The notes under the pieces are model-generated. The model saw only the letters and a list, made by a program, of their open reading frames with translations. It was not told the DNA's origin and did no database searches. From the NCBI RefSeq assembly GCF_037935975.1, contig NZ_CP149817.1, forward strand, positions 434,001-498,000: DNA of 64,000 nt, read 5' to 3'. This stretch comes from Teredinibacter turnerae. GTDB taxonomy: Bacteria > Pseudomonadota > Gammaproteobacteria > Pseudomonadales > Cellvibrionaceae. Shown here piece after piece: positions 56,857-64,000 of this stretch. The stretch's first letter is position 1; every line of letters begins with the position of its first letter. Position numbers and translations under genes: made by a program.

Positions 56857-57194
56857 GGTTGGGCTCCCTGTGCCAGATTGCTAAAACAGGCGAGTATATA
56901 ACGGATCGCGGTATCCGCCTAACTCAATCACCGCGCTAAAGTATGTGCCAAGGGTGAGCTGAAATTGCGCGGGAGAACGCACAGGCGTTGCCTGAAAGTG
57001 TATTTTGCGGGGCGGTGGTTCAAAGCTCGGCGTTGTTAACGCTAACTTGTAAGCGCTACGCTACGGATAGCATTGAGGATGGGATGGTCTTCCCGCATCT
57101 TGATTAAGGCGCTTAGCTCGGGGCGGTCTTGGGCTTGGGGCGGCCGGGCAGTGACCTGAAGACGTCAAACGTGATGAACAGGGGCGGTTGTGGT
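56857..57194. other. 338-bp intergenic region
   Basis: It contains the promoter side of the minus-strand lptM-lysA-dapF unit and an inverted repeat CGGATCGCGGTATCCG near 56902. No protein-coding signal is convincing. Confidence 0.4.
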
Positions 57195-57605
57195 TTACAG
57201 GAAGTCGCCGAGGTCTTCTTCCATAATTGCGTGGCGCTCGCCAGTCTTTTCGACTCGCTGTGCTTTGGTGTTGCAGTTACGCGCGCGGGCGGTATCTGCA
57301 TAGGCATTGTGAACAAGAACATACCCGACCGTTGCGACTGTCTCGACGACGAGTTGGCGGCCTATCGCAAACAACACCGCTTTGCATTCGTCGCCACCGC
57401 ATTCGCCAACTGTTGCTGGCAGGTTACCCCCACTGCGGTCTTGCAGTATCACCAGCCCCTGGCCGGGTGTTGGATCGGGTGCAAGTGTCGCGTAGGCCGT
57501 CGCTGTCCCGCACTCCTGGTCAACTACGACGCGGGTTTTAGGTGATACAAAAACGCATGCGTTGAGCATTTGTAGCGCAGCCAAAGCCAGGAAGAGTTTT
57601 TTCAT
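57195..57605 (-). CDS. hypothetical lipoprotein
   Basis: A 136-residue protein with a lipoprotein signal ('FLALAALQMLNAC', Cys17). The mature part has several Cys ('QECGTATAY', 'GECGGDECKAVLF', 'RARNCNTKA') and a small central hydrophobic stretch. No family recognised. Single gene on the minus strand between lptM and the alkyltransferase-like gene. Confidence 0.65.
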   Translation of the reverse strand: MKKLFLALAALQMLNACVFVSPKTRVVVDQECGTATAYATLAPDPTPGQGLVILQDRSGGNLPATVGECGGDECKAVLFAIGRQLVVETVATVGYVLVHNAYADTARARNCNTKAQRVEKTGERHAIMEEDLGDFL

Positions 57606-57693
57606 TGTGAAGCCTCTGTATCGCTTACCGCTAGTTTACACACGGGAGCGAGTCGAGAGGGGCGGCCGCAACAGTCTGTTACAGAGCCGTCTG

Positions 57694-58056
57694 TCATTCA
57701 GCGTTGAGGGACTGCAATTCAGCCTCAATTAAAAACAGCTCATCGAGCGATGGCTGCCAGCCAAAGTTTTTAAGGGCGACGCGATTTTTTTTCACTGTGA
57801 TGCCCTCTTGCTCAAGGTGAGCAGATTGGCGACGTGCGGTTTCGCTCGCCTCCGGAAACGCCAATTGTCCATTTGAGCGTAACACACGGAACCACGGCAG
57901 CGGCGTTGGAGACATGCCAAGCACGCGCCCCACCAGTCTAGCGCGACCAGGGAGCCCGGCGAGTTGGGCGATCTGTCCGTAACTGGCAACCTTACCTTTT
58001 GGAATTAATCGTACACAGAAAAAAATAGCCGAGTGAGACGCGTTTTCGTTAGACAA
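57694..58056 (-). CDS. alkyltransferase-like (ATL) DNA-repair protein
   Basis: A 120-residue protein with the DNA-binding fold of O6-methylguanine methyltransferase ('IPKGKVASYGQIAQLAGLPG', 'ARLVGRVLG'). The acceptor site PCHRV is replaced by PWFRV (Trp55), so it cannot accept alkyl groups. ATL proteins instead flag O6-alkylguanine for nucleotide excision repair. Length and the 'RSNGQLAFPE' segment agree with the family. Confidence 0.9.
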   Translation of the reverse strand: MSNENASHSAIFFCVRLIPKGKVASYGQIAQLAGLPGRARLVGRVLGMSPTPLPWFRVLRSNGQLAFPEASETARRQSAHLEQEGITVKKNRVALKNFGWQPSLDELFLIEAELQSLNAE

Positions 58057-58481
58057 GGTAACTCCCGTTTTTGTGCCGCCATAAAAATGGCTTATGTCGC
58101 AAAAAATAGTTTAAACGCATACAAGTTTGTTTGGTAATTTTTTTATGGCGTATATTTGTGTATATAAAGTTGACAGTGCAGTCGGCGCCTGGATGTACCG
58201 TTGCGTCTAAAATAACCCTATTTCAATCAATTGGGCTAATAAATGCCCTGTTGGATAATGTAAAATAATTCGCCATCTAAGTTAATAATAAAAAAACGTC
58301 AATTATATTTTAATTTAAAGATATCACACTCCTGTTTTTCACATTTCCTAAGTTCAAAAATATTCCTTAATTTCGTAATTTGATCACGGGAATAGTAGCT
58401 CTATTTGTTAGTCTGCTCTCGCCAAAGGGCAGCCGCTCTTTGGCTTACCGATTGATGGAATATCTAAACAAGGAAATAGTT
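58057..58481. other. AT-rich upstream region of the deacetylase-like gene
   Basis: About 425 bp, very AT-rich, with the divergent promoter for the ATL gene and the leader of the secreted protein. An in-frame extension of the downstream gene starts at 58380 but has no ribosome site or conserved character. Confidence 0.5.
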
Positions 58482-59702
58482 ATGAAAATTAAACAATTCG
58501 CAGTTGGCTGTTTGGTCGCTTTATTGGGGGCTAGCACGGCCTCCGACGTGTTTGCTGCTTCGGAGGTGATTTCAGCTGAAATTTTTAACGATGTAGAAAC
58601 CGAATGGAGAGAAGCGGTCACTGCCAGCGCAGATGCAAATTTTTCAGTGATAAATAAGCATTTGCGGGTGGAAGTGCTGACAACAGGCGATCTATGTGAA
58701 GATGTCATCTACTACCTGCCGAACCAACCAACCCAGGGTGGTCTGCTCGAGTTTTATTTTTCGGCGTGGTCAGACACAGTGGGCGCTGAGGTGAAGGTTA
58801 TTTTCTTTGATGAGGAAGAAGCTGACATAGTTTACAGCCATACCTATATGTTAACTACTGAGTCAGCATACTATCGATTCTTTAGTGAGCCAGCTGACTA
58901 TGTCTGGGGCGATAGCGTTAAGATACAATTCTGCTTCGGCGGCGGTGTACCTTCGGTTATCCATATCGACGATATTGTTTATGCTTTTGAGCTGGACCCC
59001 TGGAATTGGAATATTGATACGATCATTTCCCTTCGTGGGCTTGAGCCTACCTATGAAAGTATGGCCAAGGCGAGCGAGGTTGTCGCTGTCGCCAAGCGCA
59101 ATCGCGCTAAACTTGCAATCGGTATTCAGGGACGTGACTTGATTGACGATGGGAGCCCGGAAAAAAACGCTTTTTTCACTTATTTAGCCGATTTAGCGGC
59201 CGACAGTGATATTGAATTGTGGAACAATGGTTGGAACGGTTTTCGCTCTGGCGCGCAGACAGAGTACGACGGGACCCCAAAAAAACATCAGCGCGAGTCA
59301 ATTTTGGATACCAATACGCTGGCAAAAGCAAAGCTGGGGTTGGAGTTTAAAACGTTTGGCGCTCCATACGCACGCAACGATCAAACCACCTGCGATGTTA
59401 TTGAGCAATTTAGTACCATGCCAATAATGTTGTTGCCACAGGAATGCGATGATAATGGGGATTACGAAATTCGGTTGACTAACAAAATTGGGATTGGGGA
59501 ACTTCAGAATGAAGTGGATTTCGGCTATTTTTTAACGCAGTACTTTGATACGGTTCATCACACGCCAGATCATATTGTCATTGACGGCGATATGAGTAAT
59601 TGGACATCGCGAGAAGTGATGGAGTTCGAAAAGATTCTCGACTTTATTGTTCCTGTCTACGGTTCCGATACGCCCTACGGTCACTATCTAAAATTCCACT
59701 AG
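58482..59702 (+). CDS. secreted polysaccharide-deacetylase-like protein, possibly inactive
   Basis: A 406-residue protein; ATG 58482 follows AAGGAAA and opens a signal peptide ending DVFAAS (about residue 26). Residues ~30-170 are a beta-sandwich carbohydrate-binding-like region ('GGLLEFYFSAWSDTVGAEVK', 'IHIDDIVYAF'). The C-terminal part resembles deacetylases of the NodB-like fold ('DIELWNNGWNGF', 'HQRESI', 'LGLEFKTFGAPYARNDQTTC'). The usual metal motif His-Gly-Tyr-Asp-His is replaced by Asn-Gly-Trp-Asn-Gly, and no Asp-Asp motif is seen near 'IISLRGLEP'. It may be a carbohydrate-binding pseudoenzyme or use another site. Confidence 0.6.
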   Translation: MKIKQFAVGCLVALLGASTASDVFAASEVISAEIFNDVETEWREAVTASADANFSVINKHLRVEVLTTGDLCEDVIYYLPNQPTQGGLLEFYFSAWSDTVGAEVKVIFFDEEEADIVYSHTYMLTTESAYYRFFSEPADYVWGDSVKIQFCFGGGVPSVIHIDDIVYAFELDPWNWNIDTIISLRGLEPTYESMAKASEVVAVAKRNRAKLAIGIQGRDLIDDGSPEKNAFFTYLADLAADSDIELWNNGWNGFRSGAQTEYDGTPKKHQRESILDTNTLAKAKLGLEFKTFGAPYARNDQTTCDVIEQFSTMPIMLLPQECDDNGDYEIRLTNKIGIGELQNEVDFGYFLTQYFDTVHHTPDHIVIDGDMSNWTSREVMEFEKILDFIVPVYGSDTPYGHYLKFH

Positions 59703-59730
59703 ATTATTCATCTAATTTTTAAATAGTTAA

Positions 59731-59764
59731 AAAACAGCCCGCAGATCGTGGGCTGTTTTTGCGT
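59731..59764 (+). terminator. rho-independent terminator
   Basis: AACAGCCC (59733-59740) pairs with GGGCTGTT (59750-59757), followed by TTTGCGTTTGG. It ends the deacetylase-like gene. The A-run upstream makes it likely bidirectional. Confidence 0.8.
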
Positions 59765-60185
59765 TTGGTTTTATTTGTTGGACACAAATTTTCCCAAAAT
59801 GTAAGGAGAAAACCACAGCGCTACAGAATGAAGAGTTGCGCTTGTCAGAAGCCGTACAGTTTTGAAAGCTGGCTTTTGAATTTTGTTTTACAAAAAATGT
59901 TGCGACATAAAATTTAACAAGGAAAAAATATTCTGAAGAAAAGTGTTTCGAGAAAAAACGTTTCGAATGGTCTCCCGCGCTCGTTTATGCTTGATCAGCG
60001 AGCACGACATTATTCGAGCTTTTCAAGCAGTTTCAGGAAATACGAGAAAGCGGAAGATATTTATTCCCAGCCTGGTGCGCATCAAAAGGTCGTGTAAGGT
60101 CGCGAGCGACATGCGATAGGCGTTGGTATTGTGGCCAGACGATTTTTGGCCGGAGACGATTGTTGGTCAAAGTAAGTGGAGTATA
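59765..60185. other. non-coding region left of the MITE
   Basis: About 420 bp without a credible gene. Short A-rich and TTT-rich runs are present; no regulatory site was assigned. Confidence 0.45.
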
Positions 60186-60261
60186 GGAACCTGATTAATC
60201 TAGTAATTTTTCTGCGTGAGCTGCGGGGCTTACAGGAATCACTAGGTTAATCAGAGGTTCC
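60186..60261. mobile_element. 76-bp MITE-like element with IS5-type ends
   Basis: Bounded by inverted repeats GGAACCTGATTAATCTAG (left) and the complement of GGAACCTCTGATTAACC (right), flanked on both sides by TATA (60182-60185, 60262-60265), a possible 4-bp target duplication. The right repeat equals the terminal repeat of the IS5 remnant at 17243-18364 except at the variable positions 5-6. No coding capacity, so it would be moved by a related transposase in trans. Confidence 0.6.
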
Positions 60262-60264
60262 TAT

Positions 60265-60300
60265 ATTAGAAAGTTCTCAGGAATTAGACAGTTCTCAGGA
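60265..60300 (+). repeat. two tandem 18-bp repeats
   Basis: ATTAGAAAGTTCTCAGGA (60265-60282) is followed directly by ATTAGACAGTTCTCAGGA (60283-60300), one mismatch. It adjoins the MITE. Confidence 0.7.
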
Positions 60301-60478
60301 GCGTTGGCCCATCGCGTCTTTAAGCCAGAGCCCGCATTCGGCCAGCTGTCAGGCTGGCCGGGACGGTCTGACTGGTGGCGGCGTGACCATCAGAGACTAT
60401 CCATAGCTGCGGTCGCGGGAACTATTCGGGTGTGCGATCGGCGTTTTTTAATCCGGGTCCAGACCAAATCAAACCCAC

Positions 60479-61333
60479 TTACGCGGTCTGTGCATGCGTT
60501 GTTTCAACGTGCACCGTCTGACAATCCCAGAATGTGTGCCATAAATCCAGATAAGTATCCGCCTTTTGCTGAAGATTTTCCCAGTCTTCAGGAAGTACAG
60601 CCTGCTGTAATGCGAGCCAGAGATCGTCCTGGTGATCATCATCTGCGGCGTTGGTCTCCTTGGAATCACTGGTTCCATGAACATGATAATAGCCCTGGCT
60701 CACGTCAAATCCGTGTACTTTAAGTGCTTCGCGTAAGGCGGCGCTGAAGGTGATAACCTGCTGCTCGGCGACGGCCAAAAGAATAACCACTTCTTGATAA
60801 TGGCCAAAACTGGCGGTTAAATAATTATTTAGGGTTTGTGCCGATTCTGAGGGGTGATACAGTTCCCTCGCCGAGGCTGTGATGTCCAGTGAGTCCAACA
60901 CCTTTTCGAAGAGCGGATAGTGAGCATAAATGGGAGAACCTGTATAGTATCCCGTAGCGCCCACATCAGGTGTGAATCCAAATTCATCAAGAATATTCAA
61001 TGTGAGTAAAAAGCGGGGGGCTTGCTTGCTGCCGGGTGGCAGGCGAGGTTCCAGCTGGCGCGTCTGGAATTGCGCCATCAACAGTGCATCAGTGAACAGT
61101 TGAACAATCGCATGCCGGTATTCGAGATGGATGGTCTTTAGCTGCTCAATATCGATCATGCCGGATTCGAGCTGCGCGAGTATTGGATGCTTAAGTAATG
61201 GGTGTTTGGCGACCTTGCGGCGAATGGTTTCTATTATGTTGCCGTTTTCCATCCAGATGTTCGCGTCGACACTTGCTTCCATGTTGGCGCGTGCTTGTGC
61301 TCTTGGGGCTAGGGAGGGGGTAGGTGTGATCAT
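60479..61333 (-). CDS. haem-oxygenase-fold (iron-containing redox enzyme family) protein
   Basis: A 284-residue protein; ATG 61333 was chosen because AAAGGAAA lies ~10 bp before it, although the frame is open 14 codons further. All-helical. Motif candidates are 'HLEYRHAIVQLFTDALLMAQ' (about residues 81-100), 'LNILDEFGF', 'HYPLFEKVLDSLD' and 'YYHVHGTSDSKETNAADDDH'. These fit the diiron/iron oxidase-oxygenase group with the haem-oxygenase-like fold (TenA/UndA/SznF-related). In the last motif a Glu appears where the closing His is usual. Substrate unknown. A TetR gene lies divergent upstream at about 490 bp. Confidence 0.6.
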   Translation of the reverse strand: MITPTPSLAPRAQARANMEASVDANIWMENGNIIETIRRKVAKHPLLKHPILAQLESGMIDIEQLKTIHLEYRHAIVQLFTDALLMAQFQTRQLEPRLPPGSKQAPRFLLTLNILDEFGFTPDVGATGYYTGSPIYAHYPLFEKVLDSLDITASARELYHPSESAQTLNNYLTASFGHYQEVVILLAVAEQQVITFSAALREALKVHGFDVSQGYYHVHGTSDSKETNAADDDHQDDLWLALQQAVLPEDWENLQQKADTYLDLWHTFWDCQTVHVETTHAQTA

Positions 61334-61823
61334 ACTCGGCTTTCCTTTTTGCTTTTTTTGGGTGTGAGGTATCAACAGCCTGTTGATACCGGTTTAATAA
61401 TTCCATTTACGACAACCTGCGCGATCTACTGTGCAGTTCCGGTTGCTTTAATTATTTTTGTTAAGCAGCTATTGGGTAACGCAGCGGCTAATTCAAGTGG
61501 CTTTTAAATCAGGTTGCCACTAACTCAAGTAATTGTGCCATTCACGCTATCTTGCGAAATTACTTGGGAAAAATTGTTACACTATTTTCTTTCCAGGTAA
61601 CATTTGGACATAATGCAAAATAGCGTTGCACTGTTTTGGCTCTCGCGAGCACTTGGTTCTGGTGTTAAGGTGTTGTTCGTTTGCAGTTCGGAGTTTTTTA
61701 TTCTGCTGGAATCGCGAATTAATTATTATGTGCCGCGATCCCTGCTCTCGTTATGGGTTTACCCCGCACCGGTAGGTTCCGGCTAATGCAGTACTCCATT
61801 TCACAACTACGAGGGATGTTTTT
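61334..61823. other. divergent intergenic region between the oxidase-like gene and the TetR gene
   Basis: 490 bp. No convincing gene; a 60-codon frame at 61604 lacks a ribosome site and looks spurious. It presumably holds both promoters. GAGGGA at 61811-61816 is the ribosome site of the TetR gene. Confidence 0.5.
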
Positions 61824-62378
61824 GTGCGTAATCGAGAAGAAGAGATTTTGACAAAAGCCTCTGAGCTTTTTTCCCAACATGGTTTTCATGCGGTTGGTAT
61901 CGACCGAATAATTGAAGAGTCCAATGTCGCGAAGATGACTTTTTATAAGTATTTTCCATCAAAAGATTCCCTGATACACAAAGTGCTGGAGCATCGAGAT
62001 GAATGCCTGCGCCTGAAAATTTTAGAACAGGTTTCGCATGCGCGCACGCCGAATGGAAAATTAAAGTCAGTTTTTGATTGGTATGATGATTGGTTTAGCT
62101 CGGCGACCTTTTATGGCTGTATGTTTATTAAAGCGTCAGAAGAGTTCCCGGATTCGCAAAACACCCTGAAAAAAGTTGCGACGACATATCGCATATGGCT
62201 CGCAGGATTACTTGAAGGGATTTTACGAGAGTTGGGTGCGAGAAATGCGAAAAAGCTTTCTGTGCTAACAGTAACGCTGTTGGATGGACTTACCGTCAGC
62301 TCAAATATGTATGTGGGTGATCAACGTCCAAGCACGAAAGAAGCGTTCAAATACGTTAAGTCTTTGATAGCGGCTTAA
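61824..62378 (+). CDS. TetR/AcrR-family transcriptional regulator
   Basis: A 184-residue repressor starting with GTG 61824, supported by GAGGGA 8 bp upstream. The helix-turn-helix is residues ~6-50 ('ILTKASELFSQHGFHAVGID', 'AKMTFYKYFPSKDSLI'), typical of TetR. The C-terminal ligand domain includes 'FYGCMFIKASEEFPDSQNTL', like regulators of the YxaF/LmrA subgroup. It may control the divergent oxidase-like gene. Confidence 0.92.
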   Translation: MRNREEEILTKASELFSQHGFHAVGIDRIIEESNVAKMTFYKYFPSKDSLIHKVLEHRDECLRLKILEQVSHARTPNGKLKSVFDWYDDWFSSATFYGCMFIKASEEFPDSQNTLKKVATTYRIWLAGLLEGILRELGARNAKKLSVLTVTLLDGLTVSSNMYVGDQRPSTKEAFKYVKSLIAA

Positions 62379-62396
62379 TTAACAATTTCTATTAGA

Positions 62397-62419
62397 GGTG
62401 GGCAGTAGTTAGGCCCACC
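62397..62419 (+). terminator. hairpin after the TetR gene
   Basis: GGTGGGC (62397-62403) pairs with GCCCACC (62413-62419) around a 9-nt loop, followed by AATTTATAAT. A weak terminator. Confidence 0.5.
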
Positions 62420-62675
62420 AATTTATAATGTTGTGTATTCGCTTTTGTATACATAATTATTTCGGTCATTATCTGCCATACTTGTCGCACTTGGTGCTTG
62501 AAACTCCCCTCATTTTCGTACCCTCCTAAATACTGCCGCTGTTTGACTCCGTAGCCGATGATTCATGTATGTTGATGGTTGGCAGCCGAAACTGTTTGAT
62601 GTGTTTATTCCGCGGCTTCCCGTGCACCTGTTCATTGGAATTACTACATCGGGATTTGGACTTTTTGTAAACCTC
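62420..62675. other. intergenic region between TetR and the TonB receptor
   Basis: About 256 bp without gene or recognised signal. Confidence 0.4.
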
Positions 62676-62710
62676 AATAAATAAAAACCCCGGCGGGGCC
62701 GGGGTTGGTT
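62676..62710 (-). terminator. terminator of the TonB-dependent receptor gene
   Basis: AACCCCGG (62686-62693) pairs with CCGGGGTT (62699-62706). On the minus strand the stem is followed by TTTTATTTATTG, so it terminates the receptor transcript. Confidence 0.85.
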
Positions 62711-62772
62711 CAATTGAGATAGAGGGGCTGTATTACGCCCCTCTTCAGCGACTAGTCACTTGGGGCAAAAAC

Positions 62773-63999
62773 CTAGAAGCTGTAACGAACTCCCAATTGA
62801 TAGCGAGGAGACAGTTCTTCCAGGAAGTAAGTCATGTGCTCTGAGCGCTGGTACCAACGAACGTTTTCACCAGTCAGGTTGAGACCTTCGAAGAACACAC
62901 TCAAACCTTCCATAATGTCGTAAGACGCGTTCATATCCCACTGCGCGTACTCGTCAACATACACCGGGTTGTTGGAGCCACCCTGGTTGGTTTGGCGCAA
63001 GAAGCTATCACGCCAGTTATAGGCAATCCGCATCTGGAACCCATATTTCTCATAGATACCTACGATGTTCATGGTGTCGCTGAGGCCCAACAGGGCGAAC
63101 TGTTGCTCGCTTGGCAGCGCTAAATCATCGAAGCTGACATCGCCGTTAACCGTGGTGTAGTTCGCTTGAATACCGAAACCAGACTCACCGAAGAAGTGTT
63201 GCACCGCCCATTCAGAACCGTAGATGCGGGCCTCTTTGTTGTTAATGGGGTAAGAGGTTTGCCATTGGGCTTCTGGGTCTGCGGAATATCGGGGGTGTTC
63301 GCTGTCAGTCATCAGACCATTGACGTCGTATTTACTTTCTACCCAGGTTAACCAGTTCGCAACAACAGGATTGCCGTTGTCATCGAGCACGTCATTGCCG
63401 TTGGCATCGACAGGGGTAAACTCCTCTAGGTTATTTGGTACGAAGTTATCTGGGTTGGAACACTCCGCCTGCAGTTGTGTTATTTCTGCACCGCTGTAGC
63501 CTGCCATATAGTCCGTGTCATAGGTGGCACAGACGGCCGCGGCAAACAGCTGGTTCGCGTCCGGATCGTCATAGCCGAGCCCGGCGAGATTGGCATAGAC
63601 TGCACTCATGCGTGAGTTTTCCCCGCCGACTGCGCTGGCGTCTACCATGCCATAGTGCGTTTCAACAGCTTGCCCGGTACCGATAAAATTATTTACCCGT
63701 TTTTCAAACAGACCGACAGATGCGTAGCTGCCTTCGTTGTAATACCACTCAAAAGACAGGTCGAGGTTTTTCGAATCCAGCGGCATCAGCTCGGGGTTGT
63801 TTCGGTTTGCCGAAGGTTGAGCTCCGCGATAACCCGTAGGGTCAGTTTGCTGGAAGTTGCTGGCACCTGCGTAAAGGTTGCCGTAGTTGGCGCGCGCGAT
63901 AGTGTTACTGAAGGAGAATCGCCCGACCAGGTTGTCTAACAGTTCGATGTCGAAGTCGAAACTTGGCATCATATTGTTGTATTGGTGATCTATCGCTAT
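62773..63999 (-). CDS. TonB-dependent outer-membrane receptor, C-terminal part (partial)
   Basis: The last ~408 residues of a receptor that continues past the window edge; the frame is open to 63999. Visible are beta-barrel strands and loops, for example 'LVGRFSFSNTIARANYGNLY', 'DSKNLDLSFEWYYNEGSYAS', 'SEWAVQHFFGESGFGIQANY', 'VFFEGLNLTGENVRWYQ' and the terminal strand 'YQLGVRYSF' with C-terminal Phe. This fits the large carbohydrate-type TonB receptors common in polysaccharide degraders. The plug and TonB box are outside the window, so the substrate is unknown. Confidence 0.92.
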   Translation of the reverse strand: MAIDHQYNNMMPSFDFDIELLDNLVGRFSFSNTIARANYGNLYAGASNFQQTDPTGYRGAQPSANRNNPELMPLDSKNLDLSFEWYYNEGSYASVGLFEKRVNNFIGTGQAVETHYGMVDASAVGGENSRMSAVYANLAGLGYDDPDANQLFAAAVCATYDTDYMAGYSGAEITQLQAECSNPDNFVPNNLEEFTPVDANGNDVLDDNGNPVVANWLTWVESKYDVNGLMTDSEHPRYSADPEAQWQTSYPINNKEARIYGSEWAVQHFFGESGFGIQANYTTVNGDVSFDDLALPSEQQFALLGLSDTMNIVGIYEKYGFQMRIAYNWRDSFLRQTNQGGSNNPVYVDEYAQWDMNASYDIMEGLSVFFEGLNLTGENVRWYQRSEHMTYFLEELSPRYQLGVRYSF

Positions 64000-64000
64000 A

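Noticed and set aside
57129-57545. Plus-strand frames of 104-138 codons opposite the lipoprotein gene
   Set aside because: The minus-strand gene has a clear lipobox and start; the plus-strand frames have neither.
60304-60723. A 139-codon plus-strand frame
   Set aside because: It overlaps the well-supported minus-strand haem-oxygenase-fold gene, has no ribosome site and reads as low-quality protein.
61604-61786. A 60-codon frame between the oxidase-like and TetR genes
   Set aside because: No ribosome site and no conserved pattern; it lies in the expected promoter region.

Overview
The window looks like a chromosomal segment of a marine, polysaccharide-degrading gammaproteobacterium, most likely of the Cellvibrionaceae (Teredinibacter/Saccharophagus-like). 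The basis is the gene content: an NtrC/sigma-54 nitrogen regulon, a SutA homologue, the lptM-lysA-dapF-DUF484 cluster, a very large cadherin/Ig-repeat secreted protein, a TonB-dependent receptor and a secreted deacetylase-like protein. The genus is an inference. No rRNA, tRNA or CRISPR array was recognised.

Left part (1-17156). A yjfK/yjfL/yjfM/yjfC-type envelope operon with an ion-channel C-terminus upstream is followed by a complete urea module. The module has urease structural and accessory genes (ureD-ureABC-ureEFG), a stray sulfotransferase, a NicO/UreH-type nickel transporter and the five-gene urea ABC transporter urtABCDE. A good sigma-54 promoter lies before urtA. The hairpin that ends the preceding transcript also matches an NtrC operator. 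Imported urea would be hydrolysed by the nickel enzyme, and the ammonia would feed the nitrogen system encoded further right.

Middle part (17157-47634). This is an accessory island. After an IS5-like remnant comes a 3648-residue secreted Rhs polymorphic toxin (choice-of-anchor A domain, cadherin/Ig repeats, IgGFc-binding-like domain, Big-1-like domain, YD repeats, toxin tip) with a candidate immunity gene. Downstream are two orphan tip/immunity modules. One tip is JAB-like. The other sits on an Rhs fragment that shares an almost identical 2100-bp block with the giant gene, so recombination could exchange tips. The modules are separated by three copies or remnants of a Y1 (RAYT-like) transposon with 12-bp terminal inverted repeats and by two IS66 elements, one of which cleanly interrupts a RAYT copy with an 8-bp target duplication. 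Fragments of DUF2326, XRE, IS256 and IS30 genes and a two-gene secreted metalloprotease operon complete the island.

Right part (47635-64000). An hxlR regulator is divergent from a FabB-like ketoacyl synthase. An NtrC/sigma-54-controlled porin-glnK-amtB operon and a second PII gene follow, then sutA. The minus-strand lptM-lysA-dapF-DUF484 cluster comes next, then a lipoprotein, an alkyltransferase-like DNA repair protein, a deacetylase-like secreted protein, a small IS5-related MITE, a haem-oxygenase-fold oxidase candidate, a TetR regulator and the C-terminal part of a TonB-dependent receptor cut by the window edge.
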